From Escarpia spicata (Eukaryota > Annelida > Polychaeta > Sabellida > Siboglinidae): a stretch of DNA of 64,000 nt. The translations under genes were made by a program, and so were the position numbers. The stretch lies in contig OZ023208.1 of the NCBI GenBank assembly GCA_963995525.1, forward strand, positions 23,798,825-23,862,824, written 5' to 3'. Shown piece by piece: positions 12,094 to 26,599 of the stretch. A model generated the notes under the pieces. It saw only the letters and a program-made list of their open reading frames with translations. It searched no databases and was not told where the DNA came from. The first letter of the stretch is position 1. Each line of letters begins with the position of its first letter.

Positions 12094-12372
12094 ATGATGC
12101 AATTGTTCGTTGAAGAACACGGGATCGTCGAACTGCACATTGCTATGGACACGAATAAAAACCTTGAAAGATTCCCGGAAATTATCGCCGCTTAGACTGT
12201 TGTCAGCGACGCCTTTCTGACGTATTCAGTCAGCGCCAAGGAGACGGACGCGTTCATCAAACTGGAAACTATTAACGTGCGACGGAAACGTGGCGGTAGT
12301 ATGGTAATTATGACGGTCGGAGGAATCGACCTTCGGCGACCGAAAATAGGCTGCGGGGTACAGCGGAAATGA
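12094..12372 (+). pseudogene. Unrecognised 92-codon frame interrupted by one TAG
   Basis: From ATG at 12094 a single frame runs to TGA at 12370-12372 with only one internal stop, TAG at 12193-12195. The protein has mixed, non-repetitive composition. It starts MMQLFVEEHGIVELHIAMD; after the stop it includes SDAFLTYSVSAKETDAFIK and VIMTVGGIDLRRPKIGCGV. I recognise no family. It may be a decayed gene fragment or chance. Confidence 0.25.
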
Positions 12373-12379
12373 CTGAACA

Positions 12380-12700
12380 AGAATCCGCCACAATATCTGT
12401 AATAAATTGTAGACTATCTATTTTTTAATTCTCCGAAGTAGGTACTGCACGTGCAAAGGCCATACGCGGTTGTCACGTTGGGACATGATTGTAAAGTAAG
12501 TTGAAATTAAACTGGTATTAATGATGATGCTTTGAACACGACTAACCCCAGTGACTTGACTTATCATGAATCCAATTACGTGACTGATGTCAAATGAACT
12601 AGTATGTTTTATTCATACTCGTTGTTGGTTCCATTCCCAGTCGATGCATTTTATATGTTATTATAATATCGTTCGACATTACAAAATATTTAATCATGTA
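12380..12700. other. Intergenic, no gene recognised
   Basis: AT-rich sequence with no coding, RNA or repeat signal that I can identify. Confidence 0.4.
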
Positions 12701-13020
12701 GCATAGGCATCGGAACCGGGGGGCTTGCGTGGGAAGGAAACCCCAACAGTCTATGTGGCGGCTGGAGATAGGATTAATTCAGAGCTTCCGGTGGTTTTTG
12801 TAAACTTCAATGGGGTGCAAGTGAAGGTTTTGGAGAGCCTAAAGGTGGGATGTTTCGACGAGCTTCAATTGGAGGTTTGTGGTGAGCCTCGAGTTGGGTG
12901 ATTTTGCGTTCCCAATGGGTGCAAATGGAAGGTTTTGGAGAGCCTCAAGATGAGTTTTGACGAGCCTTTAGGCGGTTTAACTTGAGATTTTTGGAGAGCC
13001 TCACCCCCAAAATTCACCAC
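12701..13020. repeat. Dispersed repeat with GGCATCGGAACCGGG head and GAGCCTC motifs, copy 1
   Basis: Starts ATAGGCATCGGAACCGGGGG and continues with GGCTGGAGATAGG, followed by spaced repeats of TTTTGGAGAGCCTCAA. The same order (head, GGTTGGAGATAGG, GAGCCTCAA motifs) occurs at 34466-34640 in intron 6 of the DCST gene. The element type is unknown. Confidence 0.55.
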
Positions 13021-13029
13021 GCTCCGACG

Positions 13030-14035
13030 CCAGTGTGTAGGTATTTCCGCTTGATTAAACTTCACATGTGTTGTACTATCTTGTACTTCGAGTACTGCTC
13101 ACCTTTACACAAAATGATGTTTTCCCATCTAACTATTCGTGTGCGTGTTGTTGTGCTAGCATACGGGATCGTCCCGCATCCGGGACGAGAAAACCAACCA
13201 GCCAAACAAAAGTCATAATCACAAGTAACATGGCATTATTTAATACTCGCACTATTTCTGTTGGTACAGCGCGAACACAACAATTATTGGCTGATCAGAC
13301 GTTTGTTAAAACCGAGTGAAAAAACGTTCTTTCCCAGATGTTAAATCGATATGCAGGACTACGTTTCTTTATCAATGTCCACAATTTTTTCGCATACGTA
13401 AACACACAATAACAATAATTATTATTGAGATTTTACTTCCGTTTGCGTTTCCAGGTTGTGTCTTGTAACGCAAGAGCAGAAATATAACTTCACATTTTAA
13501 TTAAATGTGTAGGATTAACACGGGATTTGCTTATTTCGCATCACCAACGGAGCGACGGATGAATTAAGAAATACAGAGTGGAAATACCACAGATCCATAA
13601 CGGGGAAAACAATAATACTTAACGGCAGACAAAGGCGCGCACCAACTACTGGAAACACTAACATACATCACCATTACAGAGTATACATCTGAAAAGACAC
13701 AGACAGACACTCTCACATGCGAAAGCTTAATATAATGTGTCATTATCTTTGTATCTACATAGTTATGGGGCCTACAGTCACGAGTGACGACTACATCTTG
13801 ATATGAAAATTAATGTTACACATATATCCTAGAAACAAGTTTTATTACAACCAATACATGCAGTAGTCATAGAAACGTGAGATGTGTGGTGTAAGTCAAA
13901 ACGTTTGACAGCTGTTTCAATTTGACTAGACGAGTCCCGTTTCGCAGGTGAATTTTCGAACGAATTCACCCTGTGCGTAGATGTCCCAGCATGGAGCCCA
14001 GCATCTTCTTGTCTTCTTCAATAATTATTTTACGA
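13030..14035. other. Intergenic, no gene recognised
   Basis: AT-rich with short frames only. No repeat structure stands out. Confidence 0.4.
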
Positions 14036-14038
14036 CAA

Positions 14039-14163
14039 CGGGTCAAGGGTCATAGTAGGCGGTGCCCACACTATGCAGTGCCACGGTGAGTCGTGCGTTT
14101 CGGGTCAAGGGTCATAGTAGGCGGTGCCCACAACATTCGGTGCCACCATGAGTCGTGCGTTTC
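14039..14163. repeat. Tandem duplication of about 62 bp
   Basis: CGGGTCAAGGGTCATAGTAG, GCGGTGCCCACA and GAGTCGTGCGTTTC occur in the same order twice (about 14039-14100 and 14101-14163) with a few differences. Confidence 0.85.
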
Positions 14164-14259
14164 TCGTGTTCTCCTTCATAGTGGTGCGGTGTTTATTGAC
14201 CACGAGGTTGTGGTGGCTCACGATCTTTTCGGTCTGCATAGAGTGTGGACTCATACAAG

Positions 14260-15385
14260 CCAGAGATGCCAACACCTCTGAATTGAACCTGTTGTGATTA
14301 GCAGAAGTTGGCGCAGTCTGACAGTCAACTTACAACCGAGATCACAGCCATCAGGCAGGAATGGCACATTCATCGTGTTTTCCCACAGCTCGGCTGCCCC
14401 GTCCGCAAAGTCAGACTCCTCATCTTGGAAAAGGCGCCTGACGACGCGCACACCATGCTCAACGAATGATCTCAGACTGCGTGACATCACTAACTCCTTC
14501 ATGTCTTTGGTGACGTCCTCCTGCTCCGGGTGCATGCGTTCAGACAGGTATTCGTGCGATGCTTGCACGACCTCCAACCTGATTGCTCGTCCGTCGCGGC
14601 GGTTTGTACAAACGAACTGGTGATTACACGTTCGTTGTGTTAAGTCTTCTTTTGTATTATCGATTGGACAACTCACTTTCTCCTCCCGTCTTCCCGGGAA
14701 TGGTCCATCCCTCATTATGTTCAACTTCTTGATTGCCGCACCAGTCACAATGGGAAGATCGCTGATGAACAAATCACTCCTTTGTAACTTCTTCTGGAGT
14801 GTTTCAAATATCTCCAAGATGTCGCCCATCAGTGCGGTGATCAACGTTTGTTGGTGGTTCCAGATTCTCAGGAAGCCTTTGGTTTCAGCCTTCTCCTTTC
14901 TGTCGCTGGTACTTTCTGGCCCTGCATCTGTTCCCACACCATAATGCAGGCTGGTAGGTTATTCAGCACAGTACCCACCAGCTGCAGCTCGTGCAAGGCA
15001 AACCTGACCGGGGAAACTGTTTGACACTCCTGGCCTGCGTTGACAACATCTACATCCGCCTCGGCGTCTGGAAGAATCGTACGAGTCCCAGTAGATTGGA
15101 CTTCCAGATTCCCAACTCGGGTGTGGTGCTGACGACCGACTCAATGGCTAAGTGAGATCGGTGTGCAGCACACCAGAACGTTGCCAAACCTCTCTGCATT
15201 TGGTCAACAAGCAGACCTCATAGTCCACCATGTCTGCCGATGTTTGCCGCCTCGCCGTCAGTGGTGACACCAACCAGCTTCGTGTCTTTACCTCCTGTCA
15301 GATCCAGAGCTTTGTTCACCGCTTCAAGTAGTCCAGGGGCACCGTTCCTCTCTGGCGAATGCATGACAACTGCTACTTAGAGGTT
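14260..15385 (-). pseudogene. Decayed hAT-type transposase fragment
   Basis: Read on the minus strand, the segments follow the order seen in domesticated and mobile hAT proteins of the ZNF862/KIAA1586 type: GVTTDGEAANIGRHGGL, FWCAAHRSHLAIESVV, ELGIWKSNLLGLVRFF, then LHELQLVGTVLNNL, then FLRIWNHQQTLITALMGDI. The last part is an uninterrupted frame of about 228 codons (14251-14937). The N-terminal half is broken: TAG after GRHGGL, a stop after QTPRRM, and a frame change near 15050. No hAT dimerisation domain or terminal repeats were found, so this is a fragment. Family assignment is by recognised motifs only. Confidence 0.65.
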
Positions 15386-15389
15386 TTTT

Positions 15390-17160
15390 TTATTATACCC
15401 CAGTGCAAATTAAATCAAACACACTAAAACGAATAAAATGTCAGCCCTACAAGGGGCTGGTTTGGGAGAATGGGGGCAGACTGGAGAGGGGAGTTGGTCT
15501 GACTGGGGGGCAAACGAAAGGGCTGGGAGGGACAATGCCCCCATTTTGTACGCTAAAAAACGTCCTGCTTGGCTGCTGGCTGTTTGATCGTGTAACATTT
15601 GCATGATTAAACTATTGTTTATCGTTCTACGTTTTTAATTAACAGAACGCGCAACCGGAAGTGCGTGTCTTTGAGGAATAAACACAGACCCAGAGCGATA
15701 AATGCTATTTGGATGGAAATCGGGGATACGAACATGTATTCACTACGACCAGCAAATAACAAACACATTACAAGAACTGTCCAGTGCAGACAAGTCGCGA
15801 TAAACCTAGTTTTAACCTACGCATAAACGGCGATACTTGTACGAAAACAGTCATTTTTATTCGGAGCAATTGTCAAGGCTTAAACTCGCGTGACCTCACC
15901 ACGTCATTTACGCAGACAGAACGGAGATTGCTAACGGCTACCAGTGGGCTAAACCATTAACGACTGATGACGCCCTCAGACCTCGACAACGTTTAACATC
16001 TATTGCTCATTGGCATGCAAACATCGATCTACGTCGCGTTCATTCTACGCCGAACCACCCTGCACCAATATGGTAGAGGTCTACCATTATGCGCATCAAC
16101 AAGAGTTTTTTTTATACGAACAGGTGGTGTCGTCAGCTAGTTTTCCGAAAGATCTTGTTTCGGTTGTTGACCAACGATTTGTTTGCATCCGGAAAACAGT
16201 TCCAAGTAGTTGGGCATAATTCGCACGTCTCGTCTGGCAGACAAACACGTCGACGATTTTACAACAACAAACTATTTTAATGTAACACGGTCATTGCAAC
16301 TCACCATGAACTGTCTTGGTAGGTAATAAATCCAATGTCGAACTAAGCCAGGGTTACGACTAATGTTCTTGTATCTATTGTGCGTTGTATTGCTTCTATA
16401 TAGACAAAAGGATGGTTCCCTGGAATACAACTTTCCTAAAAGGATTTATATCAGGACCATTTGTATCCGTCCCTCTCGTGTTGGGGGAGTGGAGACCCTT
16501 TCATAAAACGGAATCGCAACTGCGTTACTCTCCACTGAACTCGATTGGTAGTTGGTTCGTTTGCCCAATCAGGCGTGTAACGTGAAGACGTGGCGATTGG
16601 GAACGTCGTTAAGATATAAGAGGACAGTTTATAATGTCAGTCGCTCGTTTGGCAAATCGTCTCACCGAACTAGATTAAACTGCCACATCGATTTGCTTTG
16701 TTGAAATACACGAATTTAGATCGATCTTCTATATATAGAACAACACTTGCTATTTTTGTACTCGAACTCTAGCGCGTGGCTAGTTATGTAGAATACAAAT
16801 CTGACAAGTACGGGTTATATTCAAATGATTTTTTAGGCTCTTGATAAGCCAATTACTTCCTTGTTCATTTGTCATCTGAAGTTTATCTTGTTGCAATATT
16901 ACTAAATACCGATTACCATTAGACGGACGCAGAACGACCTCTGACGAACAGACGTCCCCGTTTTTATTTTTCTTCGTAGAAATGATGAACGTAGCGTCAC
17001 CTAGACGTGCAAATCTGTGTCGTTGTATTGAAGTGCAGGGTCCCGTAATTTAAATTCTTATAGTGATAATTGCCAAATCACGCGAGTGGCGACACGACAA
17101 AAATCGATGGTATCGGGTCAGGTTTAGTCGCCACTACATTGCAATATTGTGTATTGAATA
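15390..17160. other. Intergenic, no gene recognised
   Basis: Short unrecognised frames only. No repeat family or RNA signature was found. Confidence 0.4.
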
Positions 17161-17450
17161 TTGTACGTGCGTGTGAGTATGTATGTGTTCGTGTTTGCGT
17201 GGGTGTGTTGTGCGCATGCGCGTAGTTTGCGTGGACACGTTTGTTGTTTTTTGTTTGCGCATTCGTTTCATTTGCGCGGCACGCGTAGATGTTTGGCATC
17301 ACGTACGTGCGTGTGTGAGTGGGTGGGTGTGTATGTGCACGTGGGTGTGCGCACGCTTGTGCTCGTGTGCGTGTGTGCGCGGGCGTACGTGTTTGGCGTG
17401 TATGCGCGTGCGCGTGTGTGTGTGCATGTGTGCGTGTGTGCGTGTGTGCA

Positions 17451-17522
<72 letters not shown>

Positions 17523-17535
17523 TGTGTTTGTGGGT
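17161..17535. repeat. TG/CG-alternating microsatellite
   Basis: GTGTGCGTGTG-type sequence ending in an uninterrupted (GT)n of about 55 bases at about 17457-17513. The Cys/Val-rich frames are repeat artefacts. Confidence 0.95.
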
Positions 17536-17539
17536 ATTA

Positions 17540-18140
17540 TAATGTTTACAAGCGCCCCTGTCCTGACTCCCTTCCCGCCCCTGTGGAGGTGGATGCAGTA
17601 GACAGGACGTCGTGCAAGATATTGATCACAATACTTTCAGTGTTGACACACGATCGAGAGAAGATAGTGATAATCCGCGAAGGTGCAAAACAATATAGTA
17701 AGCGACTTTTTCAGAGGCTCCTGTTGTAATAACAGGGAACGAAGCAAAGCAGATGAACGCACACGCTTGCTCGCACAAACGCACGCGCGCGCACACACAC
17801 GACCATCACCTTATCTGATATTAGCATGTTTAGTTAATTACGGCTTGGTGACTTCTTAGAAGTCGTTTATTCCCATCTTAGTTATCCCCCAGAAGAACGA
17901 CGGCCGAATACTCGTCCGGTCTGGTATCCGTCGTTGTAATCCGGCGGCTTTAAGCCCGTCTTTCACACGGAGGCGAGTCATCCGTCCTTCCGGGATATCG
18001 CATCTGTCATCCTTATCCGTGCTCTGCCACTGAATGAAGATACCAGCCCAAACTGTTGCATTTAGGGAGGCTACATAAAAATACTATATATATATATATT
18101 ACAGGAACAGGATTAGCCACCCAATACTTTGGCAGTGGGG
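17540..18140. other. Intergenic, no gene recognised
   Basis: Contains a short (AT)n at about 18085-18098. Nothing coding is recognised. Confidence 0.4.
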
Positions 18141-18149
18141 TTCAGTTGG

Positions 18150-18160
18150 TGTGTGTGTGT

Positions 18161-18192
<32 letters not shown>

Positions 18193-18208
18193 TGCGTGCG
18201 TGTGTGTG
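18150..18208. repeat. TG/GCGT microsatellite
   Basis: TGTGTGTGTGTTGTGTGTG followed by (CGTG)n. Simple repeat. Confidence 0.9.
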
Positions 18209-18209
18209 T

Positions 18210-19850
18210 ATTCTAGTGAGATGTCAGATTATAAAAACCCTGGTGTTGTTTCTGTACTAATGCCACAAGTTTTTGCCATATTGAGCAGTAGAGTAAACTG
18301 AGTAAAATACACAACATTGTTGACTGGCCCTTGGTGTGTCGGATCACTAGATATTCGGTATATTCACAATAATTACATTTATGTTTACACTCGCATAGGA
18401 ATGTATACCAAGTTAAAACCCAGGGTTCAACCGTGGAACATTTATCAAACATTATCGTATCCTCCAGGCGGGTTCTCGCAAGACTGAAGTTCGTGAAAGA
18501 TTTGAACAATTGTCCAATATTTACATGACAATTATTACGTTTTTACGTATAATAATATGTCGTCAATCTGACACAAGACGAACTCACTTGACATCGTAGC
18601 ACAAACCTTCGACAAGTCCTACAACTGAAGCAGCCTCTTGGTACACCCGTCTATTATACATAATTATTAAAATAAGACATTGCTTGATTTCTTTCCGTTC
18701 GTTTGAGAAATACGATTGAATTACAACTCATATTGCAACGTTTGCTGTAACTCATTTACAGACATAATCCTCGTCGTCCCAACAACAGCTTAGAGACGAA
18801 TCAAAACTCCCCCAACGTGCTCTCGTTGAATAGATACAGAAGAGGAGAACACATCAAACCATCTGTGCAGTGTAGTGACAGGCAAAGGAGGAACCGACGT
18901 AAAAGTCAGATGCATGAATGGAAAGGTCAGGGACACTTTCACAACAGACATACATTCACAACCTTAAACACAGCGTGGGATAAAGACAAACATATAATTC
19001 GAATGTTCAATACTCATGTAAAACGTGTGTACACGTGTGAGACGTGGAGGGTTTTTCATATACTATTGCATTTCTTTCTTTGACTATTGAGATGAAACCT
19101 GATTTTATACATTCCACTACAAAATTATTGTCACAGAGTGTCTGCAAATAAGGTTCAGTCGATGACCTCAGTTTTTTGCTACAAGCTTGGTTTGGAGATA
19201 GGAGATTGCCAGCAACTCTAGCTAGATAATGTCTTTGCCAATACCTTTTGGATATCGCCTGCAGGCATTCTTGTGTTTCGGATGATGTGCATATCGATTA
19301 TATCGTCGTAGTCCCAATCTATACCCACAGAATCACCCAAGTGTAATCCACAAGTTAGGTAACTAGTTGGTAAATAGTTAGTATCGGGTTGTATTGACAC
19401 GGCAATTTGTCTGCGTAGTGAACCTCACAGGGGTTCCAAATTGTTCCGAAATCCCAAAACACATTGGCTTGGCGCCGCAAAGCGCTCAACGTACATGGTG
19501 TAGCCCTACCTGTCAATGGGAAGGTTTACTTCAGCGGGTAGAATCACGCGTTCGACACACTGTTCACGGCTATACCTGGAGGCGGGACAGGGCCTAAAGA
19601 AGCAAACGCTGCAATTAATATGTGTTACTGTACTTTAACAACTTTCCACTATTTCGCTATTGTACTCCACATGAAGGTTGTTTTCTTCCTTTTTCTAATT
19701 GCTAATTTTGTTCAAAAAAAAATAATATTGTCGCGTAACTATTAAGAGGTATCGGAATAGGCCATATATAGAGCAGGATAATTGCAAAACTAATTATATG
19801 TCGTCGCTCGCTCGCCCTCTTCATGCAGACCTATACCGAGCCTAGCGTAG
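18210..19850. other. Intergenic, no gene recognised
   Basis: Short frames only, none with a recognisable domain. Confidence 0.4.
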
Positions 19851-19854
19851 ACTG

Positions 19855-20085
19855 GTTTGTGTGCGTGCGTGTGTGCACGCGATTCAGTGAGTGCGTGAAT
19901 GCCTGGATTCATATGTGCGTGTGTGCGTGAGTGAATGCATGCGTGTGTGTGTACGAGCGTCTGTGCGTGCGTGCGTGTGTGCGTGTGTGCGTGTGTGCGT
20001 GTGTGCGTGTGTGCGTGTGTGCGTGCGTGTGCGTGTGAGCGTACGTACGTATGTTCGTGAGTGCGTGCGTGCGTGTCTGTTAGTC
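19855..20085. repeat. GTGC/GTGT microsatellite
   Basis: Imperfect GTGTGCGTGTGTGCGTG repeats. Non-coding. Confidence 0.9.
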
Positions 20086-20162
20086 TGAGTGACTGCTCGC
20101 TACGTTAATCCCGATTGCCGATGGTGGCGGCACCTGACGAATATTGATACATCAAAAACACG

Positions 20163-20697
20163 AACGTCAGAAACATCATTTAACAAGATTTAACAAGATT
20201 GCCATCCAGAAAATTACTCTGGATGGCAGTTGGACAAGGAAGCCTTTTGGCTTATCGAGAGTCCAATACTTTTTATCTACATGTATCCCGCCTTTTTAAG
20301 GTGTGTGTCGATTTTATGTTTAAACATATTCACGCTATTTGCACCAACACAATCAGGAGATAATATGTTCCATTCATTTATAGTCCTTTGTGAGAATGAG
20401 AACTTTCTTATATCTAATCTACACTGCTCCTTTACTAATGTAGCTTCATGTCCTCTGGTCCTTCTATCTTTCTTAACTGAGAAAAAAATGTTTCTATCAA
20501 TATTTTCATAACCATTCAATATTTTAAACACTTCTATGTGATCTCCTCTCAATCTCCTGGTCTCTAGTGTTGTTAAACCACATTCTTTTAGGCGTATTTC
20601 GTAACTAAGATCCCTCAGATTTGGTTTCATTTTAGTCGCTCTCCTCTGTACTCTTTCTAGCATATCTATGTCCTTCTTGCGATATGGCCTCCATGCT
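20163..20697 (-). mobile_element. CR1-type LINE, 3' end fragment
   Basis: Minus-strand frame (20277-20663) ending the reverse-transcriptase ORF. It contains LERVQRRATKMKPNLRDLS, LKECGLTTLETRRLRGD, EVFKILNGYENIDRN and INEWNILSPDCVGANSVN. It closely parallels the 3' end of the longer element at 22535. Both end at a GATTTAACAAGATT 3' terminus. The element is 5'-truncated at about 20697. Confidence 0.85.
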
Positions 20698-20699
20698 TA

Positions 20700-22530
<1,831 letters not shown>

Positions 22531-22534
22531 TCTA

Positions 22535-25500
22535 ACAAGATTTAACAAGACTGCAACCCAGAGAATTAACTCTATATGGCAGGTAAACAAGGAAGCCTTT
22601 TGCCTTATCGAGAGTTCAATCCTTTTTATAAATCAGCAGATAATCTGTTCCAATCATTTACAGTCCTTTGTGAAAATTATAATTTTCTTATGTCTAATCT
22701 ACACTGCTCCTTTACTGATGTAACTTCACTTTCCCTAGTCCTTCCATCTTCTATCTGAGACAAAACTATTAATATCAATTATTTTCATAATCATTCAATA
22801 TTTAAACAATCTTCTATCTGATCTCCTCTCAATCTCCTGGTTTCTAGTGTTGTTAAACTATATTCTTTTAGGCCTATTTCGTAACTAAGATATCTCAGTT
22901 TTGATATCATTTTAGTCGCTCTTCTCTGTACTCTTTCCAGCATATTTATGTCCTTCTTGCGTTATGGCCTCCACGCTTGTATACAATATTCTAAATGAGG
23001 CCTAACTATTGTTTTGTACAGTGGAATTATTGGTTCTGTTTCCTTATACGCTATATTTCGGTTATTTAACCAAAGGGTTTGATTTCTCTTTGAAGCTGCA
23101 ATTCCGGACTGCTCTGAAACCTTCATATAAGCACTAACGGTTAACCCTAAGTCCTTTTCTTTTACAACAGTACTTGGTACAGTACCCCCCCCCCCCATTA
23201 TACACTGTACATTTTCGTTCCCATGTTCTGTGTGAAGGCATTTACATTTCCCAAAATTGTATAACATCTGCCATTTTTTAGACCATTTGATCAACTTGTC
23301 AAGATCATCTTGTAAATGCTGTCTATCTCCATCACGTTTAATCCTTCTAAACACTTTTGAATCATCCGCAAATTTCAACACCTTCCTTGTTATATTATCG
23401 TCCAAATCGTTGATATATATTAAGAATAATGTAGGTCCCAGTACTGATCCGTGTGGTACCCCACTCAAAACCGATTTCCAATTTGAAGCTTCCCATCAAC
23501 TACTACCAATTGTCTTCTGTCAATCAGCCATTTTTTTATCCAGTTAATTAAACCATTTCCTATGCTATGGGCCTTTAGTTTAAGCAGTATTCTTTGATGT
23601 TACACTTTGTCGAAAGCTTTCTGAAAATCTAAGTAGATAATATCTACTGGTGATCCCTCGTCTACCCACTTAGTGACGTCTTCCAAAAAAACATATTTGT
23701 AAAGCACGATCTCGCTTTTAGAAACCCATGTTGAGATGGGTTTATCAAATTATCTTTAACAAGAAAATCCACCATGTGATCTTTAATTAGTTTTTCTAAT
23801 AAATTGCAAATCACCGATGTTAAACTCCAAACTGTCTGCAGTTCTCTGACTTGTTTCTCGAACCATTTTTAAATAACGGTATAATGTTTGCTTCTTTCCA
23901 TTCTAAAAGAACGACTCCCTCGTTTAACGACTAGTTGAAAACTGTTGCAAACGGTATGCTAATTTGTTCTACAATTTCCAGTAGTAGTTTGGGTGGAATC
24001 CCATCCACTCCAGGTAATTTATTATCCTTCATTGCCCTTATTTTCTTAGCTACAATTTCCGGGGTTACAATTAACTGTTATAAATCTAAATAGTCGACTC
24101 CGCCCCCTTCAACTTACACTCTGGTAGTGGCAGTGATCTAATATCTTCCCTGGTAAACGCCGAATTAAAGTACTCATCCTCGTCTTCTGCCATTAAGAAT
24201 CCCTCTGATATTATATTTTCAGTACTATATTCTAGAAGACCGACCTGATTCTGAACTTTCTGTTTGCTCCGAAACTTTGTCATGTTTTATATTACAAGCT
24301 AAATTTTGTTTATAGCTTCTCTTTGAATTTCTAATTTCAGTTGTAGCTTGGTTAAGTGCTTCATTATAAATGTTGTAGTCTTCATCATTTCCAATACATC
24401 TATATGACTTCCACATAATTTGTTTGCCCTTAATTTTTATAATGGCTTCTTTCGATAAGTGTTTCTTTCTGGACCATTTCCCTTGTTTTTTTTCAATGGA
24501 ACAAACTTATTGACGATGCACTCAATTACACTCCTTAAGACATTCCAGCATTTTGTTGGTGTCTTAATCTTAAGTGTGTTATTCCAGTCTATCTTTGTTA
24601 AATATTTCCTCACGTCTTATATCTTCGTTTGTGGACGTTTTTGCTGCACTGCTTTTTATTATTCCTTTTCGATTTTACTTTGATGGTAAAATGTATCTGG
24701 TTGTGATCACTGTTCCCCAGTAGCTCACATATCTTGACATTGCCAACTAATTCATTCTGTGATGACAAAACTATGTCTAACACATTTACTTCCCTGGTTT
24801 GTTCTAGGACATGTTGAGAAAGGAAACTACCTTGTACTAAAATAAAAAATGTGTTGTCCTTACTCCCTGTACTCTGTAAAGGTTTCCATTGCATATGTCC
24901 ATGGTTAAAATCCCCCATAATAATCCCGTTTGCTCACTTCCCTTATAGCGTGTTGTACTTTTTCATTTTTTTCTATGCTTATGTTTGGACTTCGGTAAAC
25001 TAACCCAACCGTTTACGTCGAGTTTCCTGTAACTATGTTACACCAAACAGCTTCTTCGCATTCTGCTTCTCTTTCTAATTTTATTTCATAAGCCTGGATT
25101 AATATTTAATGTATCTTTGATATATAAAATAACTCCACCTCCCCTTCTTCCTAGTCTATCTTTCTTAAACATTACATATCCTGTTAGTCCCAAATCAGCA
25201 TCTGATATATCGGTAGTGACCCATGATTCGGTTATACCTATTATGTGAGGGTCAGTATCTTCTACCATAATGCTTAGTTCACTTCTTTTGCTTACTAAGC
25301 TCCTTGCATTTAAACAAACGCATTTATATCCAGCTTCAGAACAGTTTTCCAGGCTGTACTTTGCAGATTTATTTGTGGAATCTTTATCTATGCCTCCAAT
25401 TTCAGGCTTCTTTGTGAATCCCCCGTGCGCATCTAGTTTAAATAAATGCATCCTGTCTCACTGTCAACAGATCGCAGCAGGTTCTCTGAGAAAAAAACTG

Positions 25501-26330
25501 CTGCCCCCTTTCCGTTTAGATGGAGGCCATCTCTCATGAAAATATCTTCCCTCCCAACAAAGTATTCCCATAAATATATGAATCCCATCCCCTCTTCTTC
25601 ACACATCTGTTCAACTAGTGCATTGATTGCCATCCTCTTGCAATGTGTATATGTTTGCCCCTTTCCTCCTATTACTGGCCAAAGCCTAAGAGAACAATCT
25701 GTTCCACATTTGTCTGCTTTAACTTCATGACTAACTGTCTGTATTACTGGACTATTCCGGTTGTCCCCCCCCCCTCTCCGTCCTTACACGTACTAGAATG
25801 GTCCCTCCCATCCCAGGACCGTTCACTTTCTCTACCCTTTCTGTTATATGCTCTATATTGGCCCCCGGTAAGCGAACTACTGTGTCTTCTCCTTCACTAA
25901 GCGTCTTGTCTGTCTTTCTCATTAAAGAGTCACTCATGAATATTCTCGCTTTCCTCCTCACCCCTTCTATCACTGCCTCAGAGTAGCTCGTTCATTTCCG
26001 TCCGTCTCTTTGCTGTCTTCTCCCCCTGTCACCTTCACTCCCACTTGAACTCTTGTCTTCTTCCCCCTGTTGTCAATTTCCCTCCTGTCACCTTCTTCTG
26101 TGTCCCTCTTCCTTCTGTCACCTTCTTCTTTGTCCCCTTTCTTTCTGTCTTCTTCCGTCCTGTCTGCTGTCTTCCCCCGTCAACAGTCTCATTGGCTCCT
26201 TGGCTTCTCTCTCCATACCACCAGCCTCTTGTCTCTGCTCTCACTGATCTCTCTTGTCTCACCATCTGGGTGGACCTTATCCAAGTCACCCGTTCCTATC
26301 ATCACCACAATCAACTTCTTCAGCTCGTTC
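22535..26330 (-). mobile_element. CR1-clade LINE, nearly full length but decayed
   Basis: From its 5' side (high coordinates), ORF1 shows a basic region (about 26035-26289), then an SGNH-esterase-like segment: SDSLMRKTDKTLSEGEDTVV (25752-25973; SDSL in place of the usual GDSL) and later DGLHLNGKGAAVF with the DxxH catalytic block (25433-25633). ORF2 follows with an APE-type endonuclease: NARSLVSKRSELSIMVEDTD and GITESWVTTDISDADLGLTG (25086-25451), then MGDFNHGHMQW and LGNSDHNQIHF (24610-24918). The reverse transcriptase has NKLPGVDGIPP (about 24020), the catalytic VLKFADDSKVF (22962-23468) and VRPHLEYCIQAWRP. It ends at a GATTTAACAAGATT-type 3' terminus. Many frameshifts and stops (for example TAA/TGA between the blocks) make it inactive. 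An esterase domain in ORF1 is a known CR1-clade trait. Confidence 0.88.
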
Positions 26331-26599
26331 ACTTCCGCCAGTAAACACTCCAACCTCTTACAACCTCGATACTCAAAGGGTCTTGGTACGACTAGTATAA
26401 GGGTGACGTCACAGCATCAACGTGTCTACTACCCGGAGACCATGACAGCGGGCATAACATCGAACGTATACTCTGCTGGTCTCATCCTGTGCCTATGTAT
26501 AGAAATACGTGATTATCTCTTCGCCCGCCATAATTTTGTCATTCAATGTTATACTTGTGTGATAAACACGAGAAAATGTACTTAGTCACGATATTCGTG

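Noticed and set aside
17161..17729. Cys/Val-rich frames over TG repeats
   Set aside because: Pure microsatellite translation. The same applies at 19891, 21191, 30499 and 31573.
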